From Winogradskyella vidalii (GTDB lineage Bacteria; Bacteroidota; Bacteroidia; Flavobacteriales; Flavobacteriaceae): a stretch of 64,000 nt of DNA. Each line of letters begins with the position of its first letter. Within the stretch, counting starts at the first letter, position 1. Below are positions 7,820 to 14,646 of this stretch, piece by piece. A model generated the notes under the pieces. It saw only the letters and a list, made by a program, of their open reading frames with translations. It had not been told where the DNA came from and did not search any database. A program made the position numbers and the translations under genes. The stretch is from NCBI RefSeq assembly GCF_013403955.1, contig NZ_JABFDG010000006.1, positions 1 through 64,000 on the forward strand, written 5' to 3'.

Positions 7820-7948
7820 CAACGTGATTGTGTATGGTTAGTTGCGTGGTTAAGCAACTAAGTTAATAAACATTTACGAACCTGTGAAAATTCCGCAGGA
7901 ATTTTCGCAAGTAGGCTAGAACCAAGCAATTAATTATACACGGTGTTG
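7820..7948. repeat. Cassette-separating palindromic repeat, copy 9 (type A)
   Basis: 129 bp, near-consensus. The left spacer is GTGATT. It is the copy nearest the recombinase and separates cassettes 8 and 9. Its right arm encodes the QHRV tail and stop of the cassette 9 gene. Confidence 0.92.
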
Positions 7949-8638
7949 TGCGTTCGTTTTTATTTTTCGGTCAATTTCGTCTAATTCCTCAATCGTGTGA
8001 AATCCATCATCTCCTTTTTTCGTAAATTTTGTTTTTATTTTTCCAGCAGACCAGAATATAAAATCCAATTTTTTCATTTCGGACAACTTATTATCTTTAA
8101 AAACATGGTCAAAAAGTCCAATTGTTTCTGGTAAAAGATTTTGGTTAATTATTTGCTCGTAACCATTTTGAATTTTGTCAAGTTGGTCTAAATACTTATC
8201 CAATTTAATTTCAAATTCCGATTGATATGGTCTTGACATAGAAAACATTTTAGCAACTTCGCTGTCGTAAATCGGCATTATATCGTCAATTGTATTAAAC
8301 ATCTTTGTTGCAAATGAAAACTGCAATGTGTTTTGTCCTTTTCTGTTCGGAAACGAGTAAAGTCTCCGTAACACTTTTTCAAAGTCAAATTGTTTTTCGT
8401 TCCGATTTTGTTCTAATATTTTAAAATACTCTTTTTTAAATTCAGGCGTAAGTCCAGCGTTGTCAATTCGGTAAAAACTCCTAAAAACAAATTGAAATAA
8501 GTAATTCTCATTAATATTCGATTTCCTAAATTCAGTTTTTAGAAAATTATAAACATCGACACTTTCTTGGTCAATATTTTCAATTATTTCAGTTGAATTG
8601 TTTTCAATCCAGTCAGTTATTTCTCGTGTTTTTTTCAT
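7934..8638 (-). CDS. Hypothetical protein (cassette 9, first cassette)
   Basis: About 234 residues from ATG 8636-8638, preceded by an AGGAAA-like purine stretch. A GTG-started extension to 8689 would begin inside the cassette boundary and is less likely. The segment SFATKMFNTIDDIMPIYDSEVAKMF is typical of a group of helical proteins in which a structural SFASK...PIYDS motif recurs. Some are annotated as HhH-GPD-like, but I cannot assign an activity. No signal peptide. The last residues AQHRV and the stop lie in repeat copy 9. It is the gene closest to the recombinase and to a candidate promoter at 8707-8714. Confidence 0.7.
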   Translation of the reverse strand: MKKTREITDWIENNSTEIIENIDQESVDVYNFLKTEFRKSNINENYLFQFVFRSFYRIDNAGLTPEFKKEYFKILEQNRNEKQFDFEKVLRRLYSFPNRKGQNTLQFSFATKMFNTIDDIMPIYDSEVAKMFSMSRPYQSEFEIKLDKYLDQLDKIQNGYEQIINQNLLPETIGLFDHVFKDNKLSEMKKLDFIFWSAGKIKTKFTKKGDDGFHTIEELDEIDRKIKTNAQHRV

Positions 8639-8688
8639 TATTTTTTCCTGAATTTTCAATTTTAGTACGATTTTTCTTAAATGACGCA

Positions 8689-8722
8689 CAACTGGTTATA
8701 TCAATTCAAATATAGTTAATTA
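8689..8722 (-). other. Candidate attI-like primary site
   Basis: The 34 bases between the recombinase stop (8723) and the start of the first cassette end in CAAC (8689-8692) but are not followed by a palindromic repeat as every other boundary is. The bases 8711-8722 (ATAGTTAATTAT read with 8710-8722) weakly resemble the repeat stem ATGGTTAGTTGC, differing only by transitions. That position, at the recombinase-proximal end, is where an integron attI would lie. Inference only. Confidence 0.45.
8707..8714 (-). promoter_or_regulatory. Candidate array promoter (-7 box TATATTTG)
   Basis: An exact TAnnTTTG match on the minus strand, in the gap between recombinase stop and first cassette, about 70 bases before the cassette 9 start. 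No clear TTG -33 was found. By position it would act like the cassette promoter Pc of an integron. Confidence 0.45.
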
Positions 8723-9922
8723 TCACTGAAATTTTCGGGATAACAGCAGTTTTTGATTGTTATTATCCTGTTTAGCTAAATTGCCAACCGTTACATCTAA
8801 CGGACTCTTTATCTCCATTAAACTATGTTGTGCTACATGTGTATATATCATTGTTGTTTCCGGTTTACTATGTCCTAAAAGAATTTGAATATAGCGTAAA
8901 TCAACACCATTTTCTAACATATGTGTCGCAAAACTATGACGTAAGGTATGAGGTGTGACCTGCTTAGTAATACCCGCTAGTTCACACGATTTCTTTAAAA
9001 AACTACGGACAGAACTTGCACTATATGCATTGCCTTGCTGACCTTCAACAAAATAAAATTTTGGTTGATACGTGTTTATATAATTATAGAGTAGGGGTTT
9101 TAAAACTTCACTGAGAACGACGGTTCGGTCTTTACGCCCTTTGCTTTGTTTTATAAATAATTGATTGCGATCCAAATCAATATCTCTTATACGTAAACTT
9201 AATAATTCTCCTATCCTTAGGCCACTGGAATATATTAGGCCTATTATGGCACGATGTTTTAAGTTTTTTGTAACCTGCAATAAATCTATAATCTCTTCTT
9301 TAGATAAGACAACTGGTAAATATTTGCTCTTTTTTGGTCGTTGAATATCCTGTGAATCAAAATCGTCGATATTGCAAAAAGCAGTAAAATACTTGAGAGC
9401 ACTTATACATTGTCTATGACTGCTAATACTATAATTTTCACGAGCTATAACTTTCTCTAAAAATAATTCGAGTGTTCTTTTGTTCCACTCAGATTTTGGA
9501 ATATCTTTAGTAAAATCTACAAATCGAAGTATAAAATGACCATAAGTTGAAATTGTGCTCTCACTTAAACGTTTGCTTTTTAAGTAACCCACACATTCTC
9601 TTATCAATGATTGCTTGTCTTGGGCTAAATTCTTGAAAATTTCTATTTGAGAACTTTTAAGTATTTTTTTAGACTTTTTATTGGCTTTATTAACGGGTTG
9701 TCTTAAGGCAGTAGAATCTATATTATACCCTTTTTCTTTTAAATAATTATAAATGCCTCTCCTGTGAGTTGCATTATCCGGAACATAATATATGCGATGT
9801 GTATTAGACCATTTAACAGCATTATAAGCCTTAAGGTGTGCTTTTAGTTTTGAATTAAAAACGAATTTAATTCCAATAATATTAATGTTATTGTGTTGTA
9901 AAGGGAGGAGAGTAATAGCCAT
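8723..9922 (-). CDS. Tyrosine site-specific recombinase of the cassette array
   Basis: About 399 residues from ATG 9920-9922; a TTG extension to 9958 is possible. An N-terminal domain (residues 1-75, with RIYYVPDN) of the kind seen in Bacteroidota integrases is followed by a SAM-like core-binding domain (about 95-190) and the catalytic domain. Active-site residues are present: R236 in SGLRIGE, K261 in SKGRKDR, H325 and R328 in TPHTLRH, H351 in LLGHS, Y360 in MIYTHV. It lacks the roughly 40-residue insertion before the HxLR box that marks integron IntI. It reads toward the array in the same direction as the cassettes, unlike class 1 intI. It probably recombines the array repeats, which is inference from position. 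Confidence 0.93.
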   Translation of the reverse strand: MAITLLPLQHNNINIIGIKFVFNSKLKAHLKAYNAVKWSNTHRIYYVPDNATHRRGIYNYLKEKGYNIDSTALRQPVNKANKKSKKILKSSQIEIFKNLAQDKQSLIRECVGYLKSKRLSESTISTYGHFILRFVDFTKDIPKSEWNKRTLELFLEKVIARENYSISSHRQCISALKYFTAFCNIDDFDSQDIQRPKKSKYLPVVLSKEEIIDLLQVTKNLKHRAIIGLIYSSGLRIGELLSLRIRDIDLDRNQLFIKQSKGRKDRTVVLSEVLKPLLYNYINTYQPKFYFVEGQQGNAYSASSVRSFLKKSCELAGITKQVTPHTLRHSFATHMLENGVDLRYIQILLGHSKPETTMIYTHVAQHSLMEIKSPLDVTVGNLAKQDNNNQKLLLSRKFQ

Positions 9923-10105
9923 ATTAATATCATAATTAAAACACTTGTAAACACACAAATATCTTAAAATTAAGGAGTTTTATGTGTTTTAGTGTTGATT
10001 AATAGATAGTTAAGTTAAACTAAATATTTGAATAACTCAAAAAAAACAGGATGTATTTATGAGTTTTAATAACGTTATGCAAAAATATTTTTTGAAATAA
10101 CAGGC

Positions 10106-10852
10106 TTACTCACCACTTTCCTCCATGGTGTGATATACATTTTGCACATCATCATCTTCTTCTAATTTCTCTAGCAGTTTTTCAACATCTTCAGCTTGCT
10201 CTGGACTTAGTTTTTTTGTCACCTGTGGAATACGCTCAAAACCAGACGAAATTATTTCAATTTTATGTTCTTCTAAATACGATTGAATACTTCCAAAACT
10301 CTCAAATGGTGCATAAATCAACACACTGGTGTGTTCTGTACCATCTTCATCTTCGTCAGTGTCTTCAAAGATTTCATCGACACCAGAATCTATCAGTTCT
10401 AGCTCTAATTCTTCTAAGTCTAAATCATCACCCTTAATTTTAAAATTACAGGTATGATCAAACATAAAAACAACCGAACCAGATGTTCCTAAGCTGCCAT
10501 CTGTTTTATTAAAATAAGAACGTACATTGGCAACCGTACGGGTGTTATTATCTGTTGCAGTTTCAATAAGCACTGCAATACCATGCTGGGCGTAACCTTC
10601 AAAAAGCACTTCTTTATAATCACCCTGACTCTTATCAGAAGCACGCTTAATAGCACGCTCTACGTTATCTTTAGGCATGTTTACCGCCTTCGCATTCTGA
10701 ATAACAGCTCTTAAACGCGAATTACTATCGGGATCCGGGCCACCTTCTTTTACTGCAATTACAATGTCCTTGCCAATACGTGTAAAGGCTTTACTCATTG
10801 CTGACCAACGTTTCATTTTTCTTGCTTTTCTAAATTCGAAAGCTCTTCCCAT
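10106..10852 (-). CDS. yebC: YebC/PmpR family (TACO1-like) regulator
   Basis: 248 residues, the family's usual length. The N terminus MGRAFEFRKARKMKRW, the segment IVIAVKEGGPDPDSNSRLR and NMPKDNVERAIKRA are diagnostic. The acidic middle and C-terminal LSPEQAEDVEKLLEKLEEDD are also typical. The family includes DNA-binding regulators and, more recently, ribosome-associated factors that ease translation of proline-rich stretches; which applies here cannot be told. It is a single gene between the recombinase and a 348-base gap, with a -7 box at 10908-10915. Confidence 0.95.
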   Translation of the reverse strand: MGRAFEFRKARKMKRWSAMSKAFTRIGKDIVIAVKEGGPDPDSNSRLRAVIQNAKAVNMPKDNVERAIKRASDKSQGDYKEVLFEGYAQHGIAVLIETATDNNTRTVANVRSYFNKTDGSLGTSGSVVFMFDHTCNFKIKGDDLDLEELELELIDSGVDEIFEDTDEDEDGTEHTSVLIYAPFESFGSIQSYLEEHKIEIISSGFERIPQVTKKLSPEQAEDVEKLLEKLEEDDDVQNVYHTMEESGE

Positions 10853-10907
10853 AGTAAAAAAAGTTATAAATTATTAAGTATATAAAGTGCCTAATGTTAG
10901 GCAAAAG

Positions 10908-10915
10908 CAAATTTA
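10908..10915 (-). promoter_or_regulatory. -7 box TAAATTTG upstream of yebC
   Basis: TAnnTTTG match on the minus strand, 55 bases before the start codon of the YebC-like gene. The same octamer occurs before gcvT and mutS2 in this window. Confidence 0.45.
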
Positions 10916-11148
10916 AGAAAATATTGAAATTGTAGAAATAAGATTGACTCTATTTATGAATATAATATCTTTAAAAAGGTTAAAGCAGGAAGTGAAATTT
11001 ATAAATAAAACTATGGATTATCACAACCATCGTCTTTGCGCCTTGTCGTCTTAGTGTGAAAAAAAATCATTAAGCAAATAAGCACAAAGCAATTAATAAA
11101 AATTATTAGGTATTAAGCGTTGCTAATCAACATTCAGTTTGTAATTTT

Positions 11149-11197
11149 CACCAATCACCAATCACCAATCACCAATCACCAATCACCAATCACCAAT
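11149..11197. repeat. Tandem heptamer, 7 x CACCAAT
   Basis: Seven exact head-to-tail copies of CACCAAT end three bases before the stop codon of the pterin dehydratase gene, placing them in its 3' untranslated region. Copy number is likely to vary between strains. Confidence 0.95.
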
Positions 11198-11200
11198 CAT

Positions 11201-11488
11201 TTATTCTTCGACTTCAACAATCGCTTCAATAGCTTCAGCCAATTTAAAATCCTTATCGGTAACACCATCCGCATCGTGAGTAGACAATGATATTTTTAAA
11301 ACATTATAGGTGTTACTCCAATTTGGGTGATGGTTTTGGGCTTCACATTCAAAAGCTATTCGGCTCATGGCACTAAAACAATCTTTAAAATTATCGAATT
11401 CAAATTCCGCATGAATCGCATTTTCAAAATAATCCCAATCCGGAAAATGTAATAATTTCTTTTCTATAGTTTCGTCGTCTAATTTCAT
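11201..11488 (-). CDS. phhB: 4a-hydroxytetrahydrobiopterin dehydratase (pterin carbinolamine dehydratase)
   Basis: 95 residues, the usual size. The family signature is intact: EAQNHHPNW with the paired histidines, then Y, STHD and a final D in GVTDKD. It regenerates the pterin cofactor of aromatic amino acid hydroxylases by dehydrating the 4a-carbinolamine. No hydroxylase gene lies in this window. The gene is followed directly by the heptamer tandem repeat, and the next upstream gene (11572) is separated by about 80 bases. Confidence 0.93.
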   Translation of the reverse strand: MKLDDETIEKKLLHFPDWDYFENAIHAEFEFDNFKDCFSAMSRIAFECEAQNHHPNWSNTYNVLKISLSTHDADGVTDKDFKLAEAIEAIVEVEE

Positions 11489-11571
11489 AAGTTCTAATTT
11501 TTAATAAAAATAATATAATTTGAAAAAAGACGCGTTGAAACCTTGTTATTTTTTCAAAACAGAGATTTAAC

Positions 11572-12408
11572 TTATTTAGAAAGCTCTTCTAAAATTTTAT
11601 CACTCGTAATTTGAAGGTGATTAGCTAAAGAATTAAATTTAGGTAACACAGCTAAATAACGGTCTTCATTTGAGGTAAAGACTTGTTTTATCACAATCTT
11701 TTTCTTGGTAATAAGCGCTAAGACGTCGTTTATAAATTCATCATGATGAACCAAATCGGTGCTTCCTAAGTGAAACACACCATATTTATTCCGGTTAATC
11801 ATATAATGTATCTGCTGCGTTACTTTTTTATCGAGCGCAACATTCATTATTAAATTCGGAAAGACTTCAACGGCTTCTTTTGCTGCAATGGCTGATTTTA
11901 ATTCTTGAATTCTAGGCGAACCAGCACCAAATACCATAGGAAGTCTAATAATAGCGACTTGGTGTTTAGGGAGACGTAAGAGTAAGTTTTCAATCTTAAT
12001 TTTAAAATGCCCATAAACACTATGACTTAGCGTTTTGTCTAACTCGTAACTTGGATATTTACTGTAGGCATCAAAAACGTTGGCAGAAGATAAAAAGAAA
12101 AGCTTACTGCCAGAACCAATGATGTATTCTACAATATGCTGATGTGCAATAACCTGAGCATTAAAATCACCACGGAGTGCAGAAATAATAATTGTAGGTT
12201 TGCAGGCTTCTAAAATTTCATAGACATCATCGATTTCAACATCGTAATGAATAAATTGCTTATTAGCTTCAAATGCTTTTGTAGGTTGGCGATAGGTACC
12301 AAAAGTCTTAAAATAAGGCGCTAGTTCTTTGTATATTGCGTTTCCAATATAACCACTAGCGCCTAGTATAAGTATGCGATGTTTATGAGCTTCTGTATCC
12401 TCCGTCAT
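11572..12408 (-). CDS. SDR-family sugar-nucleotide epimerase/reductase (RmlD-like)
   Basis: 278 residues. The Rossmann dinucleotide motif is ILGASGYIGNAIYKEL near the N terminus, followed by a YxxxK-type active site region (SVYGHFKIKIENLLL). The layout follows dTDP-4-dehydrorhamnose reductase and related NAD(P)-dependent proteins, but the substrate cannot be told. The gene lies 23 bases downstream of gcvT on the same strand and may be co-transcribed with it. No polysaccharide cluster is nearby, so a housekeeping role is as likely as sugar synthesis. Confidence 0.8.
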   Translation of the reverse strand: MTEDTEAHKHRILILGASGYIGNAIYKELAPYFKTFGTYRQPTKAFEANKQFIHYDVEIDDVYEILEACKPTIIISALRGDFNAQVIAHQHIVEYIIGSGSKLFFLSSANVFDAYSKYPSYELDKTLSHSVYGHFKIKIENLLLRLPKHQVAIIRLPMVFGAGSPRIQELKSAIAAKEAVEVFPNLIMNVALDKKVTQQIHYMINRNKYGVFHLGSTDLVHHDEFINDVLALITKKKIVIKQVFTSNEDRYLAVLPKFNSLANHLQITSDKILEELSK

Positions 12409-12431
12409 TTATCAGACTTCATGCTTAGCGT

Positions 12432-13514
12432 TTACCCTTTGTAAAAAGGTGGTTTTACAACCGTTGCAGGAATGGCTTTTTTACGCACCTGAATAAATAT
12501 TTTTGAATCTACTTTAGAAAATGCTGTAGGCACATAACCCATGCCAATACCAATACCTAAACTCGGACTCATGGTTCCTGAAGTCACACGGCCAATTGTA
12601 TTTCCGTTTTCATCAACAATAGCATAATCATGACGAGGAATGCCACGCTCTTCAAGTTTAAAAGCCACTAGTTTATTGTCGGGCTTACGTACTTTTTCAG
12701 CTTTTAGAGCTTCGCTATTAGTGAAATCTTTAGTGAATTTACAAACCCATCCCAAACCAGCTTCAATAGGAGAGGTGGTATCATCAATATCGTTGCCATA
12801 TAAACAATAGCCCATCTCTAAACGCAAGGTGTCTCTTGCTGCTAAACCAATAGGCTTAATTCCATAATCAGCACCGGCTTTAAATACGTTATCCCATATT
12901 TGTTTCACTTCAGAATTCTTACAGTAGATTTCAAAACCGCCACTACCAGTATAACCAGTAGCTGAAATGATAACATTATCTACACCTGCAAAATCACCAA
13001 CTACAAAATTATAGAATTTAATAGCTGATAAATCATGACTCGTTACAGACTGCATGGCTTCAATGGCTTTTGGACCTTGAATGGCTAATAAGGAATAGTC
13101 CTCACTTAAATTGCGCATTTCGGCACCAACATCATTTTTAGATGCAATCCAATTCCAATCCTTTTCAATATTACTGGCATTAACAACCAATAAATAAGTC
13201 GTTTCTTTTAATTTGTATATAATTAAATCATCAACAATACCACCATCATCATTTGGTAAACAGGTGTACTGCGCTTTACCAATCTCTAATTTAGAAGCGT
13301 CATTACTAGATACACTTTGTATTAAAGTTAAGGCATGAGGACCTTCAATTAAAAATTCGCCCATATGCGAAACATCAAAAACACCAACCGCTTTTCTAAC
13401 CGTTTCGTGTTCTGCATTTACGCCTTCATATTGTACGGGCATGTTATAACCAGCAAAGGGAACCATTTTTGCACCAAGGGCTTCGTGTGTAGATGTTAAA
13501 GCTGTGTCTTTCAT
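12432..13514 (-). CDS. gcvT: Aminomethyltransferase, glycine cleavage system T protein
   Basis: 360 residues, full length. The sequence opens [20 protein letters not shown] and carries the folate-binding landmarks [21 protein letters not shown] and [13 protein letters not shown]. It transfers the methylene group of the lipoyl-bound aminomethyl intermediate to tetrahydrofolate, releasing ammonia. The other glycine cleavage genes (gcvP, gcvH) are not in the window, as is usual in Bacteroidota where they are scattered. A TAAATTTG box lies 57 bases upstream (13572-13579). Confidence 0.96.
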   Translation of the reverse strand: MKDTALTSTHEALGAKMVPFAGYNMPVQYEGVNAEHETVRKAVGVFDVSHMGEFLIEGPHALTLIQSVSSNDASKLEIGKAQYTCLPNDDGGIVDDLIIYKLKETTYLLVVNASNIEKDWNWIASKNDVGAEMRNLSEDYSLLAIQGPKAIEAMQSVTSHDLSAIKFYNFVVGDFAGVDNVIISATGYTGSGGFEIYCKNSEVKQIWDNVFKAGADYGIKPIGLAARDTLRLEMGYCLYGNDIDDTTSPIEAGLGWVCKFTKDFTNSEALKAEKVRKPDNKLVAFKLEERGIPRHDYAIVDENGNTIGRVTSGTMSPSLGIGIGMGYVPTAFSKVDSKIFIQVRKKAIPATVVKPPFYKG

Positions 13515-13571
13515 AGATATTGCCTGAAAAATCAGGGGTTTTATAGTTGTTAATCGTCAATTTTTGAAGCA

Positions 13572-13579
13572 CAAATTTA
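13572..13579 (-). promoter_or_regulatory. -7 box TAAATTTG upstream of gcvT
   Basis: TAnnTTTG match on the minus strand, between the DUF421 gene and gcvT. Confidence 0.45.
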
Positions 13580-13599
13580 AACAAAAAAATAAGCTTTGT

Positions 13600-14109
13600 T
13601 TAAAAATCCATAAGCCAATCATCTATAGATTTATCATCAGCACCATGCAAAACCGAAATATCGCCTGTAGACTCAAAAACAACGGCTTTAACTTCCGATA
13701 ATTGAATCACGTTAGCTTCACGGAGTTTAGCTTTTAAATCCGATTCTGTAACCTTGCATTTTTCTAAACTACCTTCTATAATTTTACCGTTTTTCATAAG
13801 TAACGTAGGCTTGTTATCCACTAAATTCCTTATAGGTTGCCATTTTCTAGCTTTTGCAATGACCAATTGTAATGCATAGACAACCGCTAATGCCATAATA
13901 CCGTTTTGTAGTGATGCTGATTTTGAAATGATAACGGTTGCCAATATAGAACCTATAGCAACGGTCATAGCGAAATCGAAACTAGACATTTTAGAAAAAC
14001 TACGCTTTCCGATAATACGGGTAAAAATTATTAAAGCACAATAAATACCAATGGTTGTTAGTGTAATAGCGAGAAATCCTTCTGTTGAATATTGAAACCA
14101 ATCTTTCAT
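13600..14109 (-). CDS. DUF421 (YetF-like) membrane protein
   Basis: 169 residues. Three N-terminal hydrophobic segments (about residues 13-33, 45-62 and 68-87) are followed by a conserved cytoplasmic domain with KPTLLMKNGKIIEGSLEKCKVT and LKAKLREANV. This is the DUF421/YetF arrangement (YdfS, YetF in Bacillus), shorter than many because it ends soon after the domain. Biochemical function is unknown for the family; roles in spore germination and membrane stability have been proposed. It stands alone, about 85 bases upstream of gcvT. Confidence 0.9.
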   Translation of the reverse strand: MKDWFQYSTEGFLAITLTTIGIYCALIIFTRIIGKRSFSKMSSFDFAMTVAIGSILATVIISKSASLQNGIMALAVVYALQLVIAKARKWQPIRNLVDNKPTLLMKNGKIIEGSLEKCKVTESDLKAKLREANVIQLSEVKAVVFESTGDISVLHGADDKSIDDWLMDF

Positions 14110-14304
14110 CTTTTAAGAGTTTAAATTTTTGAATTTATAGACACATCAATATGCTTTTATTTTAATGAAGTCGTTAGCTCATATAAAATTTTGATTACTC
14201 TAATTGAAGTTTTTCAAATGGATCAATTCTTTTAGGTATTGAAGCATCTTATAATGACCTTTTTAAAGATCTTAGTGAAAATTAATTCTGAAAAAAAATA
14301 AATT

Positions 14305-14622
14305 ATGAATGATACGTATAAATCAATAATTGAAATTAACCAACAATGTATTACAGATTGTAAAAATTGCATTACCGAAATGGCAGGAAAGGAAAGTCAT
14401 AACGATTGTCCTGATTGTTGTGTTCAATGTGTAAATGCTTGCGATGTACTTATAAAAATGATGACTGCCGAAAGTGCTTACGTTAAACAATACGCTTTAT
14501 TATGTGCGGAGATTTGTGACTATTGCGCAGACCATTGTGAAGAACATGAGCATGACCACTGCAAACAATGTGCAAAAACTTGTAGAGCATGTGCAGAGGC
14601 TTGTCGAAAAATTGCAGCGTAA
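14305..14622 (+). CDS. Four-helix-bundle copper-binding protein (DUF326/Csp-like)
   Basis: 105 residues with 17 or so cysteines in repeated CxxC and CxxxC spacing: CITDCKNC, CPDCCVQCVNAC, CAEICDYCADHC, CKQCAKTCRACAEAC. The two histidine-rich turns (HEHDH) are also characteristic. Members store cuprous ions inside the bundle. There is no signal peptide, so it would be a cytosolic Csp3-like store. It is divergent from the DUF421 gene and 24 bases ahead of the GH3 gene, which may share its transcript. Confidence 0.92.
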   Translation: MNDTYKSIIEINQQCITDCKNCITEMAGKESHNDCPDCCVQCVNACDVLIKMMTAESAYVKQYALLCAEICDYCADHCEEHEHDHCKQCAKTCRACAEACRKIAA

Positions 14623-14646
14623 TAAATTTAAATTTCAAATAAAAAA

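Larger units (their letters stand above)
1..8692 (-). mobile_element. Integron-like gene-cassette array
   Basis: Nine copies of a long imperfect palindrome divide this stretch into single cassettes, all coding on the minus strand, next to a tyrosine recombinase gene at the right end. Each cassette begins and ends with mutually complementary sequence that differs from cassette to cassette, e.g. GTTGGGCGTA (972-981) with TACGCCCAAC (2724-2733), and GTTGTACGTA (6265-6274) with TACGTACAAC (6817-6826). Integron cassettes show the same relation between their own start and the outer arm of their own attC. The array continues past the left edge, because the tail of another cassette lies at 1-72. That it is mobile by recombinase action is inference. 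Confidence 0.75.
10853..11200. other. Intergenic gap with simple repeats
   Basis: No gene seen. It holds a -7 box for yebC (10908-10915), a phrase-like element at 11031-11067 (CTTTGCGCC, TTGTCGTC, TTAGTGTGAA) of a type scattered through many Bacteroidota genomes, and a seven-fold heptamer at 11149-11197. Confidence 0.6.

Noticed and set aside
1..8692. CRISPR array
   Set aside because: Repeats are 126-194 bp and imperfect; the units between are 440-1750 bp and carry genes, not 30-40 bp spacers. No cas genes.
1..8692. Tandem insertion sequences or MITEs
   Set aside because: No transposase frame, no target duplications, and end sequences differ from cassette to cassette while matching within each cassette, which transposon ends do not do.
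8723..9922. Prophage or ICE integrase
   Set aside because: No phage, conjugation or relaxase genes nearby; the only neighbours are cassettes and housekeeping genes.
1..9922. Classical integron with IntI
   Set aside because: The recombinase lacks the IntI-specific insertion, repeats mostly lack RYYYAAC/GTTRRRY, and the recombinase faces the array. I keep the comparison only as an analogy.
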